Positions 56,733-64,000 of a stretch of 64,000 bases of DNA are shown in pieces (position 1 is the first letter of the stretch; each line of letters starts with the position of its first letter). A program made the translations under genes and the position numbers. The notes under the pieces were generated by a model. The model was not told where the DNA came from and did not search any database. It saw only the letters and a list, made by a program, of their open reading frames with translations. This stretch comes from Arthrobacter sp. B2a2-09 (GTDB lineage: Bacteria > Actinomycetota > Actinomycetes > Actinomycetales > Micrococcaceae). Location of the stretch: the NCBI RefSeq assembly GCF_027587375.1, contig NZ_JAMXIC010000004.1, positions 248,644 through 312,643 on the forward strand. The letters are read 5' to 3'.

Positions 56733-57575
56733 TCAGCTCCGGGGCAGGATGGTGTCGGCAGCACCGAACACGGGTCCCGGCGTCGGGCGTTTCGGCAGGA
56801 TTCCGTCACCGGAGGACTGATGGCGGATCCGACGGATGACCCACGGGACAAAATACTCCCGTGCCCACACGAGGTCGCCCGAGCGGGCTTCGCGCCAACT
56901 GCGCTGGGGGAGCGGCTTGGGGAACAGCGGCTCGAGGTTGTGCGGCACATTGAGTGAATCGAGGACCATCGCGGCGATGGTGTGATGGCCGAGCGGCGAG
57001 AAATGCAGGCGGTCTTCGTCCCACATCTGGGAGTTGGAAAGTTGCCGCAGCGACCACATATCAGCCACCACCGCATCATGGCGGGCGGCCACGGTGCGGA
57101 GATTTTCGTTGTAGATGGCCACCTTGCCGCGGATCCGGCCGAGTACTGACGACACGGTGTCCGGGCCGTTGAAGAGAACCACGGTGGCGCCTCCCGAACT
57201 CAGGGTCTGCACGGCGGCATCGAGTTTCTCGGCCAAGCCGTCTGGATCGCCGCCGGGACGGATGAGGTCGTTGCCACCTGCGGAGATGCTCACGAGGTCC
57301 GGCTTGAGGTCCATGCACGGGCCAAGTTGCTCGTCGAGTATTTGCTGCAGCAGCCGCCCGCGGATGGCGAGGTTGGCGTAAGCGAAATCCCGTTGTCCCC
57401 GGCTCAGTTCCTCGGCTACGCGGTCGGCCCAGCCGCGATGTCCCCCGGGATTGTCGGGTTCCGGGTCGCCGATGCCTTCGGTAAAAGAATCACCCAACGC
57501 CACGTAGCGGGTCCACGGATGAATCCGCTCGCCTGAATTCGGCCCCACCGTGGAATCAGTGTCACTCACGTTCAT
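56733..57575 (-). CDS. SGNH/GDSL-family hydrolase
   Basis: 280 aa. Block I YVALGDSFTEG (Ser30), block III SISAGGNDLIRPGG, and the catalytic dyad in EDRLHFSPLGHH (His about 191). No signal peptide, so probably an intracellular esterase or lipase. Divergent from an alpha/beta-hydrolase esterase, with the GTTAC-N6-GTAAC palindrome between them. Confidence 0.9.
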   Translation of the reverse strand: MNVSDTDSTVGPNSGERIHPWTRYVALGDSFTEGIGDPEPDNPGGHRGWADRVAEELSRGQRDFAYANLAIRGRLLQQILDEQLGPCMDLKPDLVSISAGGNDLIRPGGDPDGLAEKLDAAVQTLSSGGATVVLFNGPDTVSSVLGRIRGKVAIYNENLRTVAARHDAVVADMWSLRQLSNSQMWDEDRLHFSPLGHHTIAAMVLDSLNVPHNLEPLFPKPLPQRSWREARSGDLVWAREYFVPWVIRRIRHQSSGDGILPKRPTPGPVFGAADTILPRS

Positions 57576-57613
57576 ATCCTGCCTCTTGCCGCAACGCTAC
57601 GCGCCCGTAGCTT

Positions 57614-57629
57614 GTTACTCATGGGTAAC
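57614..57629. promoter_or_regulatory. Operator-like palindrome GTTAC-TCATGG-GTAAC
   Basis: Perfect 5-bp arms with a 6-nt centre in the gap between two divergent lipase/esterase genes; same GTTAC-N6-GTAAC core as 9444-9459. Confidence 0.5.
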
Positions 57630-57644
57630 TGCAAGAATAGTCCC

Positions 57645-58313
57645 ATGAGTCAAGCTTCCGCCTTTCCTGCCCCTGCTTTTCCGGATCCAGTCGTTTTGTG
57701 GTCCCACGAAGAGGAAGAACGGGCTGGAAAGCCGTTGCTGGTCCTGTTGCACGGTTACGGATCCAACGAGCAAGACCTCTTCAGCCTTGCCGCCCTGTTG
57801 CCCCAGGACTTCGTTGTCGCTTCGCTCCGCGCACCGATCGCCACGGGCCCGGGCTTCACGTGGTTCCCGCTCACGGCGTCCATCGACTACTCCCTCGACG
57901 CCGTCAAGGACGCGGCAGAGTACGTGTTTTCCTGGCTGGACTCGTTCAAGTCCAACCACAGCTCAGTGACGCTCCTCGGATTTTCCATGGGCATGGCCAT
58001 GGCCACCTCGCTCCTTCGGCAGCGCCCGGCGGACTTTGCCGCCGTCGTCGGGCTTTCAGGCTTCGCCGTCGACGCCGGTGCGGACCCCGCGTTCCGTGAC
58101 GCCGAGCTGGATGGGTCCGTGCCGCTCTTCTGGGGCCGGGACCAGCAGGATCCTGTCATCACCCCGGACAAGATCGAATACACCATGGCGTGGGTGCGAA
58201 AGCACACGGACCTTACCAAGGTGCTCTACACGGGCATGTGGCACGGCATCAACCAGCAGGAAATCGGCCACGTGGGCGAATTCCTGGAGCACAAGGTCCT
58301 CACGTCCGTCTGA
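57645..58313 (+). CDS. Alpha/beta-hydrolase, phospholipase/carboxylesterase family
   Basis: 222 aa. PLLVLLHGYGSNEQDLFSL forms the oxyanion region, LLGFSMGMAMA carries Ser114, with the Asp near QQDPVITPD and the His in MWHGINQQE. Small serine esterase acting on short acyl or choline esters in this family; exact substrate unknown. ATG 57645 chosen over upstream starts that cross the palindrome. The stop is 3 bp from a family B palindrome. Confidence 0.87.
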   Translation: MSQASAFPAPAFPDPVVLWSHEEEERAGKPLLVLLHGYGSNEQDLFSLAALLPQDFVVASLRAPIATGPGFTWFPLTASIDYSLDAVKDAAEYVFSWLDSFKSNHSSVTLLGFSMGMAMATSLLRQRPADFAAVVGLSGFAVDAGADPAFRDAELDGSVPLFWGRDQQDPVITPDKIEYTMAWVRKHTDLTKVLYTGMWHGINQQEIGHVGEFLEHKVLTSV

Positions 58314-58316
58314 ACG

Positions 58317-58379
58317 CAACGCGGGGTCACTTACGGCCCATTCTGAGGCACCTGATGGGCCGTAAGTGACCCCGCGTTG
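58317..58379. repeat. Palindrome family B, copy 2 (between convergent genes)
   Basis: 25-bp perfect arms (58317-58341 and 58355-58379) identical to those at 25077-25139; only the loop differs. It fills the gap between the esterase stop (58313) and the S4-protein stop (58380): a bidirectional terminator by position. Confidence 0.93.
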
Positions 58380-58610
58380 CTAGGACTCGTTGGTGATTCG
58401 CACCGTCTGTCCGTTGACGGTCACGGTATCGCCTGCGTGGAGTTGGCGGCCGCGTCGTTCGTCGATCTCGCCGTTGACTTTGACCAGCCCGTTCTTGATG
58501 AGTTCCGTGGCTTCCACGCCATCCTCCACCAGGTTGGCGAGCTTTAGGAGCTGACCGAGTCGGATCATGTCGTCGCGGATGGGGATTTCTTCAATTTCCG
58601 GGTTGCTCAT
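58380..58610 (-). CDS. Small S4-domain RNA-binding protein (YbcJ/RlbA-like)
   Basis: 76 aa. Single S4 domain: IRLGQLLKLANLVEDGVEATELIKNGLVKVNGEIDERRGRQL, then HAGDTVTVNGQTVRI. Such proteins bind structured RNA and are linked to ribosome function. The start MSNPEIEE at 58610 is chosen; a much longer frame extending antisense over the transporter and glyS is a shadow. Confidence 0.88.
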   Translation of the reverse strand: MSNPEIEEIPIRDDMIRLGQLLKLANLVEDGVEATELIKNGLVKVNGEIDERRGRQLHAGDTVTVNGQTVRITNES

Positions 58611-58630
58611 ACAAGCAATGATGCCTGAAG

Positions 58631-58636
58631 TAGGGT
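58631..58636 (+). promoter_or_regulatory. Putative leaderless -10 box of the YdcZ-type gene
   Basis: TAGGGT, seven nt before the ATG at 58644. Confidence 0.45.
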
Positions 58637-58643
58637 GGTGAAA

Positions 58644-59711
58644 ATGCCGCAATCGTCCCGCCCCTTGTCCCCAAGTACGTCCGGAAGTACTTCCCGAACG
58701 TCCCTTCCCTTGCTCACCGGACTGCTGCTTGCCGTGGCAACCGGACTCGTGATTCCCCTTCAGGGCCGGATCAACGGCGCCCTGGGAGCAACGCTCGACG
58801 ACGGTATCGCGGCCGCCGTCGTGAGCTTCACCACCGGGCTGGTACTGATCGCCGCGATAGGACTGGCGCTGCCGAAGGGCCGCGCTGCCCTGCGAAGGAT
58901 CCTGCCTGCCCTCAAGGAGCGCAGCTTTCCGCGGTTCTATGTCCTTGCCGGCGGGATCGGCGCCCTGTTCGTCTTTGCCCAATCGTTCACGGTTGGATTG
59001 CTCGGCGTGGCCTTGTTCACGGTGGCCGCGGTGACGGGCCAGACCCTGAGCGGACTGCTCGTGGACCGGCTCGGCATCGGGCCCGGCGGCAAACGCTCGA
59101 TCACGGGGGTCCGGATCCTCGGCAGCGTACTGACGATCGCCGCCGTCGTCTGGGCCGTTTCGCCGCGCCTCGGGGCGGCCGCCGACGTCGGGTCCTTGCT
59201 GCTCCCTATCCTGTTGCCCGTCGTGGCGGGTTGCCTCATGAGTTTCCAGCAGGCGATGAACGGCACCGCGACCGTGCATTATGGCAGCCCTGTCGCCGCC
59301 ACCCTGGTGAATTTCGTGGCCGGAACGGTCATTCTCTGGATCGCCTGGCTCGTCAAACTGTCCCTGCTTGGTCCCGGCCACGCCCTGCCCGCTGAGTGGT
59401 GGTATTACTTGGGCGGGCCGATGGGCTGCGTCTTTATCGGCTTGGCAGCTTTGTTGGTCCGTAGCCTCGGTGTCCTGGTGACCGGGCTGGGAATGATTGC
59501 GGGGCAGTTGCTCGGATCGCTCGCGCTTGACCTGGTCCTGCCGGCTCCCGGAACGGTGGTTGCCTTGCCCACGATCCTTGGCACCTTGCTGACGCTGTTC
59601 GCCATCATCGTGGCCACGTTGCCTTGGCCGAAGGGCGCGCTCGCTTCCCGCCGTCCCGCGAGAGGGCAGTCTGGCCAGTCCGGAGGCAAGACCGCGGCCA
59701 AAGGCCGGTAG
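58644..59711 (+). CDS. YdcZ/DUF606 DMT-superfamily transporter
   Basis: 355 aa with about ten membrane segments in two repeated halves, a typical DMT topology: TGLLLAVATGLVIPLQGRINGALG begins the first half, PVVAGCLMSFQQAMNGTATVHYG the second. Lys/Arg/Gly-rich cytoplasmic tail. Substrate unknown; two-half fused form rather than the ~150-aa single unit. ATG 58644 preferred to the tandem GTGs at 58635/58638 because of the -10 box. Confidence 0.88.
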   Translation: MPQSSRPLSPSTSGSTSRTSLPLLTGLLLAVATGLVIPLQGRINGALGATLDDGIAAAVVSFTTGLVLIAAIGLALPKGRAALRRILPALKERSFPRFYVLAGGIGALFVFAQSFTVGLLGVALFTVAAVTGQTLSGLLVDRLGIGPGGKRSITGVRILGSVLTIAAVVWAVSPRLGAAADVGSLLLPILLPVVAGCLMSFQQAMNGTATVHYGSPVAATLVNFVAGTVILWIAWLVKLSLLGPGHALPAEWWYYLGGPMGCVFIGLAALLVRSLGVLVTGLGMIAGQLLGSLALDLVLPAPGTVVALPTILGTLLTLFAIIVATLPWPKGALASRRPARGQSGQSGGKTAAKGR

Positions 59712-59798
59712 GCTAGGACACGCAGCTTCCTGCACAGCATTACCTTCGCGCACAACCACGGACCGCACCCAGCGGCCCTGTAGAACATTGGAGTACCC

Positions 59799-61184
59799 AT
59801 GGCAGCAAAATCCGTCCTCGACCAGGTCATTTCCCTCTCCAAGCGGAGGGGCTTCGTGTTCCAGGCCGGTGAAATCTATGGTGGCTCCCGGTCTGCGTGG
59901 GACTACGGCCCCCTCGGTGCCGAGCTCAAGGAAAACATCAAGCGCCAGTGGTGGCAGAGCGTTGTCCGCGGCCGCGAAGATGTAGTGGGCCTCGATTCCT
60001 CCGTGATCCTGCCCCGCCAAGTATGGGAAGCCTCCGGCCACGTCGATGTGTTCTCGGACCCCTTGGTCGAGTGCCTTTCCTGCCACAAGCGCTACCGCGC
60101 CGACCACCTCGAGGAAGAGTACGAGGAAAAGAAGGGCCGTCCCGCCGAAAATGGCCTCAAGGACATAGCCTGCGCCAACTGCGGCACCCGCGGCCAATGG
60201 ACCGAACCGCAGGAGTTCTCCGGCCTGCTCAAGACCTTCCTGGGCCCCGTGGCCAGCGAAGAAGGCCTGCACTACCTGCGTCCGGAAACCGCGCAGGGCA
60301 TCTTCGTCAACTTCAGCAACGTGCTCACCACGTCGCGCAAGAAGCCGCCGTTCGGCATCGGCCAGATCGGCAAGTCCTTCCGCAACGAGATCACGCCGGG
60401 CAACTTCATCTTCCGCACCCGCGAGTTCGAACAGATGGAAATGGAATTCTTCGTCGAGCCGGGCACGGACGAAGAATGGCACCAGTACTGGATGAAGGAA
60501 CGCATGTCCTGGTACACCGACCTGGGCATCCGGCCGGAGAACCTGCGCTTCTTCGAGCACCCGTTGGACAAGCTCAGCCATTACTCCAAGGGCACCACGG
60601 ACATCGAATACCGCTTCGGTTTCCAGGGCTCCGAGTGGGGCGAGCTCGAGGGTATCGCCAACCGCACCGACTTCGATCTCACCACTCACTCGAAGGCATC
60701 CGGCCAGGACCTCAGCTACTTCAACCAGGCCACCAACGAGCGCTACACGCCTTACGTCATTGAACCGGCCGCCGGCCTGACGCGTTCCTTCATGGCCTTC
60801 CTCGTGGACGCCTACACCGAGGACGAGGCACCCAACGCCAAGGGCGGCGTCGACGTCCGCACCGTCCTGAAGCTTGACCCGCGCCTGGCACCGGTCAAGG
60901 CAGCCGTGCTGCCCCTGAGCCGCAACGAGGACCTGTCCCCGAAGGCGAAGGACCTGGGTACCCAGCTGCGCAAGAACTGGAACATCGACTTCGACGACGC
61001 CGGCGCCATCGGCCGCCGCTACCGTCGCCAGGACGAGATCGGCACCCCGTTCTGCATCACCGTGGACTTCGACACCCTTGATGACCAGGCCGTCACCATC
61101 CGTGAGCGCGACACCATGAGCCAGGAACGCGTGTCCCTGGACAAGGTGGAGGGCTACCTGGCCGCACGCCTGATCGGCGCCTAA
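59799..61184 (+). CDS. glyS: Glycine--tRNA ligase (dimeric, eukaryote/archaea-like type)
   Basis: 461 aa, class II synthetase. [26 protein letters not shown] (motif 1 region), zinc-type Cys pairs CLSCHKRY and [40 protein letters not shown] and a C-terminal anticodon-binding domain. Charges tRNA(Gly). GGAG is 6 nt before the ATG. The following acetyltransferase gene starts 2 bp after its stop. Confidence 0.96.
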   Translation: MAAKSVLDQVISLSKRRGFVFQAGEIYGGSRSAWDYGPLGAELKENIKRQWWQSVVRGREDVVGLDSSVILPRQVWEASGHVDVFSDPLVECLSCHKRYRADHLEEEYEEKKGRPAENGLKDIACANCGTRGQWTEPQEFSGLLKTFLGPVASEEGLHYLRPETAQGIFVNFSNVLTTSRKKPPFGIGQIGKSFRNEITPGNFIFRTREFEQMEMEFFVEPGTDEEWHQYWMKERMSWYTDLGIRPENLRFFEHPLDKLSHYSKGTTDIEYRFGFQGSEWGELEGIANRTDFDLTTHSKASGQDLSYFNQATNERYTPYVIEPAAGLTRSFMAFLVDAYTEDEAPNAKGGVDVRTVLKLDPRLAPVKAAVLPLSRNEDLSPKAKDLGTQLRKNWNIDFDDAGAIGRRYRRQDEIGTPFCITVDFDTLDDQAVTIRERDTMSQERVSLDKVEGYLAARLIGA

Positions 61185-61186
61185 GC

Positions 61187-62161
61187 GTGTCCATCGAATA
61201 CCGCGAATGGCGTGAGGGCGACGACCTCGCGCTCCTGGAAATGTGGGGTGGGCCCGAGACCCTGCCGGCCCAGCAATTCCGCGCAGCCCTGGCGCCGTCG
61301 AGCAACAGCGGTCAAGGCCAGCCTTGGCGCCGGTGCATCGTGGCGGAAGACGTTGTTGACGGCATCGGCATCCCGGTGGCGGCGGGTGTGGTCCACGAGG
61401 CCTCCCTGCACCCGGAACGGCTCTGGGCCTACATCGAGGTTGCCAAGGACCACCGCCGGAGCGGGATAGGGGCCACGCTCCTGACCATGCTGCGGCGCGA
61501 AGCCGAGCAGTCGCCGTCGGGCGTCACCAAGCTTCGCAGCAAAGTGCAGCCCGGCACGGCCGGTGCCGCGTTCGCCGAACGGGCGGGGCTTGCACCCATC
61601 CAGCGCTCCCAGCTTGTGGTGGTGGATCCCGAGCCGCTCAGGCTACCGGTGTTTGGAGACGGCTCCGAAGAAGCGGCTTCCGAGCAGGTGGAAGACCTCG
61701 CCACGGGATCCGTGGAACTGAGCGACGTCGTAGGCCGGTACTACACCGCCGTGCACCATTGGGATAGCCCTGGCGAGCTGGGCATCCCCGCTGTGCAGCG
61801 GCTGTTCCTCGACGACCTGACGGGGGCGCACGGTGCGCTCGTGCTTCGTGCACCCAAGGCCAGTGCTTTTGGGTCGGGCGTTCCGGCCACCCGCAAGGGC
61901 AAGTTGCAGGCCTTCGCCATCAGCTACGCCCAGGGCAGCTCGGACGAGCCCTCGGAGGTTTTCCTTGGCCACGATCCGCTTTTGCAGGATGACGAGGCGC
62001 GCGCTGCAATCCGTGACCTGCTGGCGCTCATTGCCTACCAGCACCCCGTGCTCCTGGAAGTGGACGATTCCATGACGGCCGTGCGCGCCGTCGTCGATCC
62101 ATTGCTGGAGCTGGGCAAGGCGAAGCTCCGCGGAGCGGACACCTTGGTGGTCAGCGAATAG
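61187..62161 (+). CDS. Tandem GNAT-type acetyltransferase
   Basis: 324 aa. The first GNAT domain has IEVAKDHRRSGIGATLLTML, the pyrophosphate-binding Q/RxxGxG/A motif. The second half (~170-320) has a degenerate GNAT-like fold without a clear motif. Mycothiol acetyltransferase has a similar two-domain plan, but the key segments do not clearly match. GTG start 2 bp after glyS, so co-transcribed. Confidence 0.82.
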   Translation: MSIEYREWREGDDLALLEMWGGPETLPAQQFRAALAPSSNSGQGQPWRRCIVAEDVVDGIGIPVAAGVVHEASLHPERLWAYIEVAKDHRRSGIGATLLTMLRREAEQSPSGVTKLRSKVQPGTAGAAFAERAGLAPIQRSQLVVVDPEPLRLPVFGDGSEEAASEQVEDLATGSVELSDVVGRYYTAVHHWDSPGELGIPAVQRLFLDDLTGAHGALVLRAPKASAFGSGVPATRKGKLQAFAISYAQGSSDEPSEVFLGHDPLLQDDEARAAIRDLLALIAYQHPVLLEVDDSMTAVRAVVDPLLELGKAKLRGADTLVVSE

Positions 62162-62172
62162 CTGTCGGCTGG

Positions 62173-62238
62173 CCCAACTAGCTCGCAGTTGTTGTCGTTT
62201 TGAGCCCTCATAACGACAACTAATGCGAGCCAGTTGGG
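62173..62238. repeat. Palindrome family A, copy 6 (after the GNAT gene)
   Basis: 31-nt arms (62173-62203 and 62208-62238), loop GCCC, outer ends CCCAACTAG and CCAGTTGGG; 12 bp after the stop. The remaining ~120 bp to the next gene hold only promoter sequence. Confidence 0.92.
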
Positions 62239-62362
62239 TGAACTCTTGACGAGACCGTGGCATGGGTGTAGGCATGACGACGTAAGCCCCGGCCGTTGCT
62301 CTGGTGGGGTAGCGGCGGGTGGAACGAATCCGGTCTCATGAAGAGAATCGGCGGTAACACCC

Positions 62363-63736
62363 ATGAATGGAACAGCCCTGGACGGACTGCGCGAACAGCT
62401 CCGTGGGCAACTCGTCACTCCAAGTGATCCTGACTATGATTCCGCCCGCGCCGTCTATAACGGGATGATCGACAAGCACCCGGCAGGGGTCGTCCGGGTG
62501 GCCCAGGTAGCGGACGTCATTGCGAGCGTGAACTTCGCCCGGGACAATTCCCTGCCCTTGGCTATTCGCGGGGGCGGCCACAGTGCCCCCGGCTTCGGGA
62601 CCTGGGACGATGCCCTTGTCATAGATTTCGTCAACCGTACCGGAGTCCGTGTTGACCCCGAAGCCGGTACAGCCCGTGCCGAGGCGGGAACAACCTGGGC
62701 AGATTTCAACCACGCGACCCATGCCTTCGGGCTGGCCACTACCGGCGGGATTGTGGGTTCCACGGGCATCGCAGGCCTGACCTTGGGTGGCGGCATCGGG
62801 TATCTTGCCCGCAAGCACGGCCTGTCCTGTGACAACTTGATCTCCGCTGACGTGGTGACGGCAGACGGCAAGTTCCTGGTTGCCAGCGAAACCCAGAATG
62901 AGGATCTCTTCTGGGCGCTGCGGGGAGGCGGGGGCAATTTCGGTGTTGTGACGTCGCTGGAATACAAGCTGCACCCGGTGGACATGGTCCACGCCGCGAT
63001 CATCATCTACAGCATGGAGCATGCTGACACCGTGGCGAAGTTCTACCGCGACTACATGGACACTGCTCCCGAGGATTTCGGAGCCTTCGTGGGCTTCCAC
63101 CAAGGGCCTCCCGTACCGTTCCTGCCGGAGGAATGGCACGGCAAACCAGTCTGCGTGGTCATCGGCATGTGGACCGGTGATCCTTCAGAAGGGGCAGCCC
63201 GCTGGCAGCCGTTCCTGGATGTTGCCCCCGTGGCGGGTTCCATGGTTGGACCCATGCCGTACCCGGCACTCAACTCGGCATTTGATCCGCTGCTTCCGAA
63301 AGGGATGCAGGCCTACTGGAAAGCGGATTTCCTCTCCGAGCTCAACGACGGCGCCATTGCGGCCCACCTCGAGTACGGCAGCAAGGTGCCCAGCGTGCAA
63401 ACGTCCGTCCACGTCTACCCGATCGACGGTGCGGTGCAGCGCGTGGGTCAAACGGACACTGCGTTCGTCAACCGCGGCGTCAAGTTCTCTCCCGTGATCG
63501 CCTGCATGTGGAACGATCCCGCAGACAACGAGGCGAACATCGACTGGGTCCGCAGTTACGCCGCGGCATTGCGCCCGCACTCCTCGCCGGGAGGCTATAT
63601 CGGCTTCATGGACGGTGACGACCAGGGCAGGATCAGTGAGAACTACGGGGTCAACTACGAGCGTCTGCAAGCCGTCAAGAGCAAGTACGATCCAGGAAAC
63701 CTCTTCCACGTGAACCAAAACATCAAACCCGCCTGA
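62363..63736 (+). CDS. FAD-binding oxidoreductase, VAO/berberine-bridge type
   Basis: 457 aa. FAD domain with LAIRGGGHSAPGFG, whose His73 is placed to form the 8-alpha histidyl-FAD link, IVGSTGIAGLTLGGGIGYLARKHG, and the C-terminal BBE segment (NYERLQAVKSKYDPGNLFHVNQNI). The Cys seen in bicovalent enzymes just before VGSTG is absent. No signal peptide. Oxidises a sugar or alcohol with O2; substrate unknown. Confidence 0.88.
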   Translation: MNGTALDGLREQLRGQLVTPSDPDYDSARAVYNGMIDKHPAGVVRVAQVADVIASVNFARDNSLPLAIRGGGHSAPGFGTWDDALVIDFVNRTGVRVDPEAGTARAEAGTTWADFNHATHAFGLATTGGIVGSTGIAGLTLGGGIGYLARKHGLSCDNLISADVVTADGKFLVASETQNEDLFWALRGGGGNFGVVTSLEYKLHPVDMVHAAIIIYSMEHADTVAKFYRDYMDTAPEDFGAFVGFHQGPPVPFLPEEWHGKPVCVVIGMWTGDPSEGAARWQPFLDVAPVAGSMVGPMPYPALNSAFDPLLPKGMQAYWKADFLSELNDGAIAAHLEYGSKVPSVQTSVHVYPIDGAVQRVGQTDTAFVNRGVKFSPVIACMWNDPADNEANIDWVRSYAAALRPHSSPGGYIGFMDGDDQGRISENYGVNYERLQAVKSKYDPGNLFHVNQNIKPA

Positions 63737-63754
63737 ACGCCAGTGCGAACCACG

Positions 63755-63938
63755 CCCAACTGATCCCCACCGCCACCCTCGCCTCGCAAGTCCCCACCGG
63801 CTCCCAGCCTTCGCAAGCTCAGGCAGGGACCCTCGCCGGCGGGGCCCCACGCCCAGGGAACCCTGGCGGGAAGCCCCAAGTAGCTCGCATTTGTTGTCGT
63901 TTTGAGCCCTCATAACGACATCAAATGCGAGTCAGCGG
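63755..63938. repeat. Palindrome family A, copy 7, with extended left block
   Basis: Palindrome arms 63875-63905 and 63910-63938. Upstream a further CCCAACTG (63755-63762), the 27-bp segment (63764-63790) and CCAGGGAACCCTGGCGG (63853-63869) shared with copy 2. From here to 64000 no gene is visible. Confidence 0.88.
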
Positions 63939-64000
63939 ATGAGCGCCGCTGGTGCGCCGTGGTTTGGGAAAGTATGCGCGTTACTCGCCGGGGCTCTGGT

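Noticed and set aside
58611..60689. A 769-codon minus-strand frame covering the YdcZ-type transporter and part of glyS
   Set aside because: Only its last 76 residues form a real S4 protein; the rest is antisense to two well-supported genes and has shadow composition.
62822..62830. Cys156 of the flavin oxidase as second covalent FAD attachment site
   Set aside because: It is 83 residues after His73, whereas the bicovalent Cys is about 60 after; at that position there is no Cys.

Overview
The window is G+C-rich, almost fully coding DNA from the chromosome of a high-G+C actinobacterium. It most resembles Arthrobacter and its relatives (Micrococcaceae). The supporting features are an acyl-CoA carboxylase beta/epsilon pair, an Rv1264-like adenylate cyclase, a GatCAB amidotransferase, a CitM/CitAB citrate system, a SAM-IV riboswitch ahead of metX and many apparently leaderless genes. 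No rRNA, tRNA, CRISPR array, phage gene or transposase was seen. About 58 protein genes are supported.

Layout. 1-3.2 kb: MMPL exporter with its TetR regulator. 3.3-9.3 kb (minus strand): UPF0145 protein, dicarboxylate/glutamate symporter, DUF885 hydrolase, acyl-CoA carboxylase epsilon and beta subunits. 9.5-17.8 kb (plus strand): HSDL2-type dehydrogenase; an overlapping birA/PH-domain/adenylate cyclase/PP2C run; a Pro-rich anchored protein; ligA and an IMPase. 17.9-20.8 kb: flavin monooxygenase, a repeat-filled gap, a GNAT protein and a RidA-like protein. 20.8-25 kb: CitAB two-component system divergent from a CitMHS transporter. 25.2-28.6 kb: gatCAB. 28.7-37 kb: a DUF5666 protein, then a LacI-controlled ABC/DUF4091/Gfo-Idh-MocA carbohydrate operon. 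37-44.8 kb: LysR regulator divergent from tdh-kbl (threonine catabolism), then a GH4 glycosidase, a flavin-binding protein, an FAD oxidase and hutI. 44.7-46.1 kb: a small G+C-poor cassette bounded by a 54-bp direct repeat of the hutI 3' end. 46.3-50.9 kb: an amino-sugar operon resembling AgaS/tagatose-6-phosphate catabolism with its DeoR regulator. 51-64 kb: mostly housekeeping genes (metY, SAM-IV-controlled metX, glyS), several hydrolases, a YdcZ-type transporter, an S4 protein and a flavin oxidase.

Three things stand out. First, the hutI cassette carries a secreted protein of unknown function and a PLDc_N membrane protein, and its boundaries look like those of a site-specifically integrated element without an integrase. 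Second, several families of intergenic repeats are present: a seven-copy palindrome of about 65 bp placed at gene 3' ends, a two-copy palindrome of 63 bp, and a GAGCGAGCG tandem/inverted array. Third, at least nine genes start 6-7 nt downstream of a TANNNT -10 box, which points to widespread leaderless transcription. Start sites were chosen from Shine-Dalgarno or -10 context, and promoter and operator calls are inferences from sequence alone.
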